Shown in pieces: positions 7,010 to 13,359 of a DNA stretch of 13,359 bases. The stretch's first letter is position 1. Each line of letters starts with the position of its first letter. A program made the position numbers and the translations under genes. The notes beneath the pieces are model-generated. The model did no database searches. It was not told the origin of the DNA and saw only the letters and a list, made by a program, of their open reading frames with translations. Source of the stretch: an uncultured Haloferula sp. (GTDB lineage Bacteria > Verrucomicrobiota > Verrucomicrobiae > Verrucomicrobiales > Akkermansiaceae); the NCBI GenBank assembly GCA_946885645.1, contig CAMPGU010000095.1, forward strand, positions 1 to 13,359, written 5' to 3'.

Positions 7010-8311
7010 GTGAACGGAAAGATCGAAGTCGTCATTGTCGGCAGCGGCCCGGCAGGTTGCACCCTGGCAGCGCTTCTTGCGCAGCGCGGGATCCGCACGC
7101 TGGTCTTCGACGACGACAAGCGACCGGAACTGCTTGTGGGGGAGTCGCTCCTGCCGCGGGTCATTCGCCTCATGCGGCGCCTGGAAATCGAGGACCGGGT
7201 GAAGCAGTTCTCCCAATACAAGCCGGGCGTGGGCTTCATCTCGCGGGATGGCAGCCGGCTCGATTTCTTCTTTCCGCAGAAGGCCATCAAGGGGATGCCG
7301 AATTACGCTTACAACATCCCCCGGCCCGAGTACGACAATCTCTTGCGCAGCCGGGCGGAGGAGCTCGGGGTGACCTTCGTGAAGCGGCGGGCCGAGCTTG
7401 AGAAAGGCAGCGGCACCCGCGAGATCCAGCTCACGGCGGAGTGCCTCGCCTCGGTGCCCGAGCTGGAAGGGAAGCATCCGAAGCTTCTGGTGGATTCGAC
7501 CGGCCGGGCGCGTGCATTCGCCCGGGTGCTCGGGATCGGCGCAAAGCGGGGCAGCCGCAACGATGTCGCTTATTTCGCTCACTTCGAGGGATTCGACGTG
7601 GACGCCATCCGCGAAGGACAGGTGGTGATCTCCACCCTGAGCCACGGCTGGAGCTGGCGCATTCCCCTTCCCGGCCGCCTTTCCGTGGGCGTGGTGATGG
7701 ACAAGGCGGCGGCGAAGGAACACGGCGATTCCGCGGAAGAGAGGCTCGACTCGATCATCGATTCGGAACCCGGCCTGAAGGTCGCCGGGAAGAACCGCAA
7801 GCGCGTCACCCCGGTAATGACCTATACGAACTACCAGCTCATCTCGGATCGTGGTTACGGGCCGGGCTGGGTCGCGGCCGGCGATGCCTTCGGATTCGTG
7901 GACCCGATGCTTTCCCCCGGCCTTTTCATGGCCATGCACTCCGCCGATTTGCTGGACCAGCACGTCTTTTCGCACGGTCTCGGGATCCTCGATCAACCGC
8001 AGCGGCTGGCCCGCGGCTTCGGGAAAGTTTTCGACGAGCTCCTGGACTGGCATGAGGCATGGGCGGAGATCATCGAATACTTCTACGACGGCCGCATGTA
8101 TGCCCTGCACGCCGCCGGCGAACAGCTTTCCCAAAAGTACGGGGAGGGAGCCCTGCCGCGGCTCGTGGAGCGCCACCTCACCACCCAGATCACGCGCCTG
8201 CTCTCCGGAGTGGCCACCCGCAGCCGCTACGGCAGGCGTCTCCTGAAATTCTCCCTGAAGCATCTCGTCTGGGACGTCGATCCCCCGGAGAACTACGCGA
8301 TCAGGGCGTGA
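7010..8311 (+). CDS. FAD-dependent oxidoreductase with flavin-dependent halogenase signatures
   Basis: This 433-residue flavoprotein belongs to the PHBH-fold superfamily that holds geranylgeranyl reductases, monooxygenases and flavin-dependent halogenases. Visible motifs are the FAD-binding GSGPAG (11-16), GESLLP (44-49), Lys71 in QYKPGVGF, the RPEYDNLL stretch (105-112), WSWRIP (214-219) and AGDAFGFVDPMLSPG (290-304). WxWxIP is a hallmark of flavin-dependent halogenases, and Lys71 falls where the halogenase active-site lysine is expected when read against CmlS/PrnA-type sequences from memory. The length fits phenol- or pyrrole-type halogenases better than the longer tryptophan halogenases. 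The GTG start at 7010 puts the Rossmann strand at the N-terminus; an in-frame TTG at 6968 would add 14 unneeded residues. No flavin reductase, carrier protein or NRPS/PKS gene is nearby. A reductase or other tailoring role remains possible, and halogenation is unproven. Confidence 0.82.
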   Translation: MNGKIEVVIVGSGPAGCTLAALLAQRGIRTLVFDDDKRPELLVGESLLPRVIRLMRRLEIEDRVKQFSQYKPGVGFISRDGSRLDFFFPQKAIKGMPNYAYNIPRPEYDNLLRSRAEELGVTFVKRRAELEKGSGTREIQLTAECLASVPELEGKHPKLLVDSTGRARAFARVLGIGAKRGSRNDVAYFAHFEGFDVDAIREGQVVISTLSHGWSWRIPLPGRLSVGVVMDKAAAKEHGDSAEERLDSIIDSEPGLKVAGKNRKRVTPVMTYTNYQLISDRGYGPGWVAAGDAFGFVDPMLSPGLFMAMHSADLLDQHVFSHGLGILDQPQRLARGFGKVFDELLDWHEAWAEIIEYFYDGRMYALHAAGEQLSQKYGEGALPRLVERHLTTQITRLLSGVATRSRYGRRLLKFSLKHLVWDVDPPENYAIRA

Positions 8312-8318
8312 GGGCAAG

Positions 8319-8720
8319 TTACTGGATGATCTCCCACTGGCGGTTCGTCGCGACGAACTCGCCCTGGGGAATCCCCGCCGCTTCCAGAAGCGTCCGTTCG
8401 ACCGCCTTGCGGTCCATCGAGAACGAATGGACCATCCGCGTGGGGAAGAGTTGGAGTGCGTAGCGGTGGGTTCCTCTCACCGAGGCACGGATAATGTGGC
8501 GGATGCCCTCTGCCCCTCTTTCATGGGTAATGGACGTGACCAGCAGCTTGGCCCCGTCCTGCGAATACAGGCTCCGTCCCACGGCCTCGTAAGCGGGCGG
8601 CTGCGGGGACTCGATGAGAACCTCCAGCGAGCCGTCGGTCCGGAGTCCGATCTGCGTGGAGCAGTAGTAGCTGCTTCCCAAGAGCGTGGGGATGGCGAGG
8701 AGTGCGAGAAGCCGTTTCAT
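8319..8720 (-). CDS. Small exported protein of unknown function
   Basis: I do not recognise this 133-residue protein. It starts with a basic residue pair and a hydrophobic stretch (MKRLLALLAIPTLLGSS), which looks like a signal peptide. Cys20 follows, but YYC is not a good lipobox, so a lipoprotein is unlikely. The mature part (about residues 21-133) is mixed alpha/beta in character with no repeats, metal motifs or membrane segments. The stretch SMDRKAVERTLLEAAGIPQGEFV (101-123) looks helical. Codon use resembles the neighbours, and the frame is intact from ATG to TAA. It is tail to tail with the flavoprotein gene (7 bp apart) and lies 100 bp downstream of the cytochrome gene on the same strand. 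The start codon sits five bases after a perfect hairpin and no Shine-Dalgarno sequence is present. Confidence 0.72.
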   Translation of the reverse strand: MKRLLALLAIPTLLGSSYYCSTQIGLRTDGSLEVLIESPQPPAYEAVGRSLYSQDGAKLLVTSITHERGAEGIRHIIRASVRGTHRYALQLFPTRMVHSFSMDRKAVERTLLEAAGIPQGEFVATNRQWEIIQ

Positions 8721-8725
8721 TCAGA

Positions 8726-8752
8726 GCTGCTATTTCGCCGGGAAATAGCAGC
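8726..8752 (-). terminator. Perfect 11-bp hairpin between the cytochrome gene and the small exported protein gene
   Basis: GCTGCTATTTC (8726-8736) and GAAATAGCAGC (8742-8752) are exact inverse complements around a five-base loop. On the minus strand the hairpin lies 69-95 bases after the cytochrome stop and ends five bases before the ATG of the small gene. It could terminate cytochrome transcripts or block the start of the small gene. On neither strand is it followed by a T-run, so classical intrinsic termination is uncertain. Confidence 0.55.
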
Positions 8753-8820
8753 CAATGTTCCAGAACGGGCGAGTTCGTCACCCGGAGCTGTGGAAAATAA
8801 ATGCTTGCGGACGCTTACCA

Positions 8821-10794
8821 TTACTCGGGCTTCTGGATGTAGTTCCAGATCGCCTCGAATTGCTTTCCCGCATCGCCATCCAGCTCCGGGCGTTGCGATT
8901 TTCCACCTTCGCTGTAACGGGGCATTTTGCTTCCCGGCGTCACCGCCTGCGGGTGGTCCATCCAGCGGAAATACCACTCCTTGCGCAGGCGCTCGTGGGA
9001 CAGGGCGAAATTTACGCCCTCCACTTCAAACGCCGCGGTCGGCTTCATGGCTCCCACGCCGTGGCAGGTTGTGCAGCCGAAACCTTCCGTTCCGGCCAGC
9101 TTCTTCCCGATCTCTGCCAGCGCGGCGTCCGGCGCGGCCGGTTCCGGCTGGCCCGGCTCCACGCCGTGGACACAAGCCAGACCTTTGGCAAGATCCGCCG
9201 AGTAGGCATGGAAAGCCGGCATCCGCATGTCCAGCCACGGGCGCGGCCGCGGCGATGCGGCTCCGTTGATGATCGCCTCCATGTAGGAGGAATAGAGCAT
9301 TTCCCCGATGTAGGTCAGGTGCGGGCGGGATTGATCCAGCTTCTCGTTTTCGCCCTCCACGTGCGCGACCAGCGGCTTCGTCTCGACGTGCACCGCGTCC
9401 AGCAGGGAAGCTTTTCCATCCATGCCGTGGCAGCTGTTGCAACGCAGGGCCTTGACCTTGGCGGCCGCGTATTCGGAGGGCACGTGCCGGGTCAGGGGTG
9501 CCGTGCCTTTCTTCGAGAAAGCGACGAGTGCCGAACGCTCTTCCTCGCTGAGAGCCAGCTTCGGCACCTTGCCGCCGTGCTTGCCGGAGACGCAACCATT
9601 GGCAGCCCAATCCTTTTCAAAGACCAGTTCGAGCGTAGGGGCGGACAGGGGATTCATCGGCAGGCCGGCGTGGCAGGCTCCGCAATTCAAGGCCGCGGAG
9701 AGCGCCGCGCCTTTCGTGGCATCGCCCTTGGGAAACTCCGCGGTTTTCTGCTCAACCTTCCCCGAACTCTCCAGAAGGAAGGCGGCGATCTCGTTTGCCT
9801 CCGCATCGCTGAGGGCGAAATCCGGCATTCCGGTGTGCGGATAGAGCGCGTCCGGCTTTTTGAGGTAGGCGCTCAAGGTGCCGGGTTGGTATTTCGCGGC
9901 GACGTGGTGCAGCGGCACGCGGCCGTGTGTCGCGTCAAACGCGGCCTGCCCGGGATTCGTGTGGCAACCCGCGCAGCCGAGACGGTGGAAATGCTCGCCA
10001 CCCTTCTGCGCGAGCGTCTTGTCGGGTGCCGGCGGGGTGTCGCCGGCCTTGAGCGTCATCAGGTAAGCTGCCAGATCGGCCGCTTGCTGCTTCCCCTCGG
10101 GCGTGGAGGCATCCACCAAGGCGGGCATCCGGGTGTCCGGCCGGATCGACGCGGGATCGGCGATCCAGCGCGCGAGCCATTCCTCGTTGAGCCGGGAGCC
10201 GGTGGAAAAGAGCAGGGGGGCGAATTCCGCGAGTTCCTGCATCCCTGCCACGCCGCCGATGTGGCATTTCGAGCAATGGTTCTCCGCGAAGAGCAGACGT
10301 CCCTGCCGCGCCGGATCGGCCGCTGCCTCCGTTTTGAAGACCGTCGGCGGCACGCTCTGCTTCGGGAAGGAGCGCTCCTCCCAAAAAAGCCGGAAGCGTC
10401 CCGAGCCGTCGGGCTTCGAGCGGAAGCTAATCGTGATTTCGTGGTCCCCCCGGTTGAGGCGGGTGCTTTTCGAGGCCTTCGCTCCCAGCGTCCCTTCCTC
10501 GGCCAAGACATCCTTCCCGTCGATGCTCAGGGTCGCCTTGCCCTCGCCCTCGAATGAAAAGGCCAGCCGCTGCCGCTCCGCCAGCACCAGCGTCCCCTTC
10601 CACGTCACCCCGAACTCCCCGGCGGGGAGGAAAGGGGTAGGGGATTCGCCCGCCTTCACCAGCAGCGCGGGAAGACGGTCGATGCGGATGTCGTTCGCAG
10701 CACCGGACTCGAAGGTCGCGGCAAGTTCGGCGCGGGCGGCGCCGGTCAGGAGCGAAACGGGCAGGAGGAGACTGGCGAAACGCGGAAATTTCAT
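8821..10794 (-). CDS. Secreted PA14-domain multihaem cytochrome c
   Basis: This 657-residue periplasmic electron carrier or haem dehydrogenase subunit begins with a signal peptide (about 1-22, LLTGAARAE). A PA14-like beta domain (about 24-150) follows: WKGTL, LSIDGKDVL, NRGDHEITISF and FRLFWEE are typical of that fold, often carbohydrate-binding. Five CxxCH haem-attachment sites lie at 174-178, 274-278, 371-375, 452-456 and 574-578. Likely distal Met ligands are Met223, Met323, Met525 and Met624 (each in an MP motif) for haems 1, 2, 4 and 5. The third site has no such MP motif before the next haem. The gene lies 69 bp downstream of the beta-propeller gene on the same strand, so it may accept electrons from that protein. 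Tandem class-I cytochromes with PA14 are common in Verrucomicrobia and Planctomycetes. The start is supported by the signal peptide; no Shine-Dalgarno sequence is visible. Confidence 0.9.
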   Translation of the reverse strand: MKFPRFASLLLPVSLLTGAARAELAATFESGAANDIRIDRLPALLVKAGESPTPFLPAGEFGVTWKGTLVLAERQRLAFSFEGEGKATLSIDGKDVLAEEGTLGAKASKSTRLNRGDHEITISFRSKPDGSGRFRLFWEERSFPKQSVPPTVFKTEAAADPARQGRLLFAENHCSKCHIGGVAGMQELAEFAPLLFSTGSRLNEEWLARWIADPASIRPDTRMPALVDASTPEGKQQAADLAAYLMTLKAGDTPPAPDKTLAQKGGEHFHRLGCAGCHTNPGQAAFDATHGRVPLHHVAAKYQPGTLSAYLKKPDALYPHTGMPDFALSDAEANEIAAFLLESSGKVEQKTAEFPKGDATKGAALSAALNCGACHAGLPMNPLSAPTLELVFEKDWAANGCVSGKHGGKVPKLALSEEERSALVAFSKKGTAPLTRHVPSEYAAAKVKALRCNSCHGMDGKASLLDAVHVETKPLVAHVEGENEKLDQSRPHLTYIGEMLYSSYMEAIINGAASPRPRPWLDMRMPAFHAYSADLAKGLACVHGVEPGQPEPAAPDAALAEIGKKLAGTEGFGCTTCHGVGAMKPTAAFEVEGVNFALSHERLRKEWYFRWMDHPQAVTPGSKMPRYSEGGKSQRPELDGDAGKQFEAIWNYIQKPE

Positions 10795-10812
10795 TCGAAA
10801 AGGGTATGTTGC

Positions 10813-10844
10813 TCGAGAGCGCCCGCTTTGTCAGGCGCTTTCGA
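10813..10844 (-). other. Intercistronic hairpin between the beta-propeller and cytochrome genes
   Basis: TCGAGAGCGCC (10813-10823) pairs with GGCGCTTTCGA (10834-10844). This gives an 11-bp stem with one non-Watson-Crick position (G:T on the + strand, A:C in the minus-strand transcript) and a ten-base loop. It fills much of the 69-bp spacer and ends 18 bases before the cytochrome ATG. On the minus strand a short TTTT run follows about seven bases later. It may be an attenuator, a partial terminator or a processing/stability element that sets different levels of the two proteins. Confidence 0.5.
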
Positions 10845-10863
10845 TGTCGTTGCGGGCGGAGAG

Positions 10864-13164
10864 TTACTTGCCCATCTTGCGGACGGTAGCATGCAAGTCG
10901 CCTTGCAGCACCTCGCCCTCGGCATCTTCGAGATCCCAAGCCACCTTCAATTGCATCGACGGCTTGTGACCGGCCAAGTCGATCTCGACCGTCTTGCCAT
11001 CCTTCAGCAAGCGGGCGGCGGCGATCTCCACCTTGTCCCGCTTGTGGTGCTCCTTGGATTCTTTCTCCAGCGCGTTTTTCTCGGCTTGGACATCCGGGTT
11101 ATCCACGGAGAACTCGCCCGAACCGTATTGTGGTCCGCGCACGTAGTTCCAGCGTTCGGCGGAGTAGCTTTCCGGGTCGGTCGCCAGCTCCTCGTCGAGC
11201 TCCGTCTCGAAGCGCAGGCGCACCCCGGTCGCGGTGATCTCCAGCTTGTCCGGAATCGGCACGGTGGCACCCGTGTAGCGGATGCGCTGCACCGCGCACT
11301 CGTTCGCGGCATTGGTCTGCCAGCCGCGGAAGCCGGCGACGAACAGCGAGCCGTCCTGGTGGAAGCGCGCGCGCATGGCGGAAGAGCCGAGGTTTACCGG
11401 GATCTTCACCACGCCGCCCTGCAGGATGCCGTCCACGGTCGCGTTCAGCACGCGGAAGAGCGAGGATTGACCGTAGGAGAGGTGGATGAGTTCCCCGGCT
11501 TTCAGGCCGAAGTTCACGCCCTGGGGCACCCAGACCTGGGATCCGCCGGAATTGTCCACATCCATCGGCAGATAGCACAGGGGCTCGGTGTAGGGAGCAT
11601 CCTTGAGTCCCTGGCGGCTCGGCTCCGTGCCGAAGAAAGCCGGGCGCTGGTCCGCGGTGATGTAGTTCAGCTTGCAGCAGGGCTGCCAGGTGCCTTCGTT
11701 CTCACCGGTGGTGATCTCGCCGTTCGGCCCCACTCCCAGCCCGCCCGGAGCCCGCAGGCCGGTGGCGATGACTTCGAAGCTGGAGGCGTCCTTGGACAGG
11801 CGCATCACCGTCCCGTGGTGCGGGAAGATCGTGTCGAAACCGCGCCCGCCCGGGCGAACCGGGGCCGCCTTCGAGAAGTAGAAATTACCGTCGTTGTCGG
11901 TCTGGAGATCGAAGGCGAACTCGTGGAAGTTCGGGGACACGGCCACGCCGTTGAAGAAGTTCTCGAAATGGTCGGCCTCGCCGTCCTTGTTCAGGTCGTG
12001 GAGCTTCGTGATCTGGTCACGACCGTGCACGTAGATGGTGCCGTCCACCACCTTCACGCCCAGCGGCTCGAAGAGGCCGGCGGCGTAGCGTTTCCAGACC
12101 AGCTTGCTCAGGTCGCCTTTGAGGCCGCTGACGGTCCACACGTCGCCATTCCACGTCGAAAGGGCGGCGGAGTCTTCGTTGATGAAGTCGAAGGCCCCGA
12201 AGCGGATATTGGACTTCCACGGGTTGTTTTCCGGCAGGGTCAGGGTGTCGGTGACCCACGCGGCCTCCTTGTCCTTTGAAACCTGGCCCTTGGTGGTGAT
12301 GGTTTCCTTCCAGAGCCCCTCGCCGCCCTTGGTGGCAGCGGCCAGATCGGCAGGCTTGGCTGCCTTGGCGCTACCCCCGCGGGAGTAGGAAATCGTGAAA
12401 GTGGCCGCCTTGTCGGAAGGTGCCAGGGTCGCGATGAGACGCGTCGCCTTGTCCGATCCCGCGGCGAGCGTGACACCGCTGCCTCCGGTGGCCACGGACA
12501 GCCCGGATCCGGATTTGGCGGATCCTCCCTCCACGGTGAAGGCGGAGGTATCATCCGCGGCCAGCACGGTCAGTGGCTTGGCGTGGGCAGCCACTTGGAA
12601 ATGGCGCACGAAACCATCCCGGCCGGATTCCAGGTGCTCCAGCACGCGGGTGCCGTTCACCGTGTATTCAAAGACGATCTTGGACCCGTTGCGGTAGAAG
12701 CCCTTGTAGGCGGCACCCGGAATATTCCCGCAGGCGGCGGTCACGTCGCTCTTGGTGCGGTCCGCCTTGTACACGGCGAAACTCATTGGCGTGCGCTTGT
12801 CTTCGAAGTTACCTGCCTCGTTCGCCCAGCCGGGGCCGGGTAAGGTATTGAAAATCGGATCTTTTTCGTTGGCGATCTTAACCAGCTGGCCGTGGGCGCC
12901 GGTCCAGGGCGTGCCGCCCCAGTGGACGCCGCCCTTGTAGGCGCTCACCACCCGCATCGTCTCCGTATCAAAGAGCGCGCGGTTGCCATCGCCGAGATCC
13001 ACGAGCACGCCCTTCACGGCGGCGATTTCCTCCTGTCCCTCGAACGTTCCTGCGAAGGAATTGGCCCACGCGGGACCCAGCTGCATTTCTTCATACCACT
13101 CGGCGGCGGTGGCGACCGGCGCGATGGCGGCGGCGAGGACGATAGGTGCGATGTACGGGCGCAT
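10864..13164 (-). CDS. Secreted beta-propeller protein, DUF6797-like, dehydrogenase-type
   Basis: This 766-residue protein starts with a signal peptide (about 1-20, ending ATA/AEW). The N-terminal part (about 22-260: MQLGPAWANSF, KGVLVDLGDG, ALFDTETMRVVSAYKGG) resembles the DUF6797 domain of Verrucomicrobia and Planctomycetes, recognised from memory only. The middle (about 320-630) looks like a six-bladed propeller of the sorbosone/glucose dehydrogenase type: FEPLGVKVVDGTIYVHGRDQ, GLRAPGGLGVGPNGEI and GSLFVAGFRGWQ. DLNKDGEADHFE (390-401) resembles a calcium loop, and a vicinal Cys pair (496-497) is present. The C-terminus (about 636-766) is an Ig-like domain with a charged helix (about 694-713). 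There is no CxxCH motif in this chain; the haems are in the next gene. Likely role: periplasmic oxidation of a sugar or similar substrate with electrons passed to the cytochrome (inference). No clear ribosome site precedes the ATG. Confidence 0.85.
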   Translation of the reverse strand: MRPYIAPIVLAAAIAPVATAAEWYEEMQLGPAWANSFAGTFEGQEEIAAVKGVLVDLGDGNRALFDTETMRVVSAYKGGVHWGGTPWTGAHGQLVKIANEKDPIFNTLPGPGWANEAGNFEDKRTPMSFAVYKADRTKSDVTAACGNIPGAAYKGFYRNGSKIVFEYTVNGTRVLEHLESGRDGFVRHFQVAAHAKPLTVLAADDTSAFTVEGGSAKSGSGLSVATGGSGVTLAAGSDKATRLIATLAPSDKAATFTISYSRGGSAKAAKPADLAAATKGGEGLWKETITTKGQVSKDKEAAWVTDTLTLPENNPWKSNIRFGAFDFINEDSAALSTWNGDVWTVSGLKGDLSKLVWKRYAAGLFEPLGVKVVDGTIYVHGRDQITKLHDLNKDGEADHFENFFNGVAVSPNFHEFAFDLQTDNDGNFYFSKAAPVRPGGRGFDTIFPHHGTVMRLSKDASSFEVIATGLRAPGGLGVGPNGEITTGENEGTWQPCCKLNYITADQRPAFFGTEPSRQGLKDAPYTEPLCYLPMDVDNSGGSQVWVPQGVNFGLKAGELIHLSYGQSSLFRVLNATVDGILQGGVVKIPVNLGSSAMRARFHQDGSLFVAGFRGWQTNAANECAVQRIRYTGATVPIPDKLEITATGVRLRFETELDEELATDPESYSAERWNYVRGPQYGSGEFSVDNPDVQAEKNALEKESKEHHKRDKVEIAAARLLKDGKTVEIDLAGHKPSMQLKVAWDLEDAEGEVLQGDLHATVRKMGK

Positions 13165-13359
13165 GAGTGCTTTTTAACGTCGGGATTCGGGGTCGGGTTT
13201 ACGGAACCGTGCGAGGAAGCCTGCAATTTATGACAAAAACGCTTCTCCGGAACGGGTGCTGCGATTCATACCGCAACTTTCAAACTGGTTTAGCAAGTCC
13301 CCCCTGTGTCGGAATGCCCTCGACCGCCCGCGGATCGCGGCTAGCCTCCCGCCGGAATG
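13165..13359. other. Non-coding upstream region of the beta-propeller gene, possible divergent promoters
   Basis: No ORF that I trust lies in these 195 bases. They must hold the promoter of the minus-strand propeller gene, but I found no convincing box pair for it. CCGCG/CGCGG (13328-13332 and 13336-13340) forms a small palindrome around GAT. An ATG occupies the last three bases (13357-13359) and could be the start of a divergent + strand gene beyond the window. Confidence 0.45.
13320..13347 (+). promoter_or_regulatory. Weak candidate promoter before a possible gene at the window edge
   Basis: TCGACC (13320-13325) and TAGCCT (13342-13347) are spaced by 16 bases and partly match -35 and -10 boxes (four and three of six positions). 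They lie just ahead of the terminal ATG at 13357. The match is weak, and chance in GC-rich DNA is a real alternative. Confidence 0.18.

Noticed and set aside
6869..8317. 482-codon open frame on the minus strand opposite the flavoprotein
   Set aside because: The + strand frame has intact FAD motifs; the antisense frame has none and runs into murI.
9577..9594. GC-x-SGKH element (residues 400-406) of the cytochrome as a sixth haem site
   Set aside because: It has one cysteine and the wrong spacing for CxxCH. Similar elements occur between haem domains in related proteins without binding haem.
8755..10557. 600-codon open frame on the + strand opposite the cytochrome gene
   Set aside because: It is the complement of a gene with clear signal peptide and five haem motifs. 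Its translation is rich in Arg, Gly and His without any domain, as expected of antisense frames in GC-rich DNA.
10828..12279. 483-codon open frame on the + strand opposite the propeller gene
   Set aside because: Low-complexity His/Val/Arg/Gly-rich translation with no recognisable motif; a shadow of the propeller gene.
1..13359. tRNA, rRNA, CRISPR array, insertion sequence or attachment site
   Set aside because: I saw no cloverleaf, regularly spaced repeat, transposase or integrase frame, or long terminal inverted repeat.

Overview
The window is a GC-rich stretch (roughly 60% or more by eye) of a bacterial chromosome, densely coded, with ten protein genes. I see no RNA gene, insertion sequence, phage gene or CRISPR array. 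It most likely comes from a member of the Verrucomicrobiota, perhaps near Luteolibacter. This is an inference from the right half: a secreted beta-propeller protein with a DUF6797-like N-terminus, paired with a PA14-type multihaem cytochrome c, is a gene style typical of the Planctomycetes-Verrucomicrobia group. Very weak Shine-Dalgarno sequences upstream of nearly every gene fit the same picture.

Left part (1-6097, + strand): a Tat-exported PhoD-type alkaline phosphatase/phosphodiesterase (53-1642) is followed by a hairpin that may end its transcript. Then comes a compact four-gene operon: periplasmic adaptor (1826-3043), ABC ATPase (3040-3738) and two MacB/FtsX-type permeases (3735-4895 and 4910-6097). 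The first three genes overlap by ATGA junctions. Together they should form a MacAB/LolCDE-like exporter in which ATPase and permeases are separate chains and the permease is probably a heterodimer. No outer-membrane channel gene is present.

Middle (6098-8720): glutamate racemase murI (minus, 6120-6917) lies tail to tail with the exporter and diverges from a FAD-dependent oxidoreductase (7010-8311, +). The oxidoreductase carries signature motifs of flavin-dependent halogenases. A small exported protein of unknown function (8319-8720, minus) meets the oxidoreductase tail to tail. Its ATG sits five bases after a perfect 11-bp hairpin.

Right part (8721-13359, minus strand): a large secreted beta-propeller protein (10864-13164) is followed by a five-haem cytochrome c with an N-terminal PA14-like domain (8821-10794). 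They probably work together in the periplasm as a dehydrogenase-like protein and its electron acceptor. Their 69-bp spacer holds an 11-bp hairpin. The last 195 bp, upstream of the propeller gene, are non-coding and may hold divergent promoters. An ATG forms the last three bases of the window.

The most interesting item is the halogenase-like flavoenzyme outside any recognisable biosynthetic cluster. Next come the hairpins placed just upstream of two minus-strand start codons. I did not find a clearly new multi-gene defence or mobile system.
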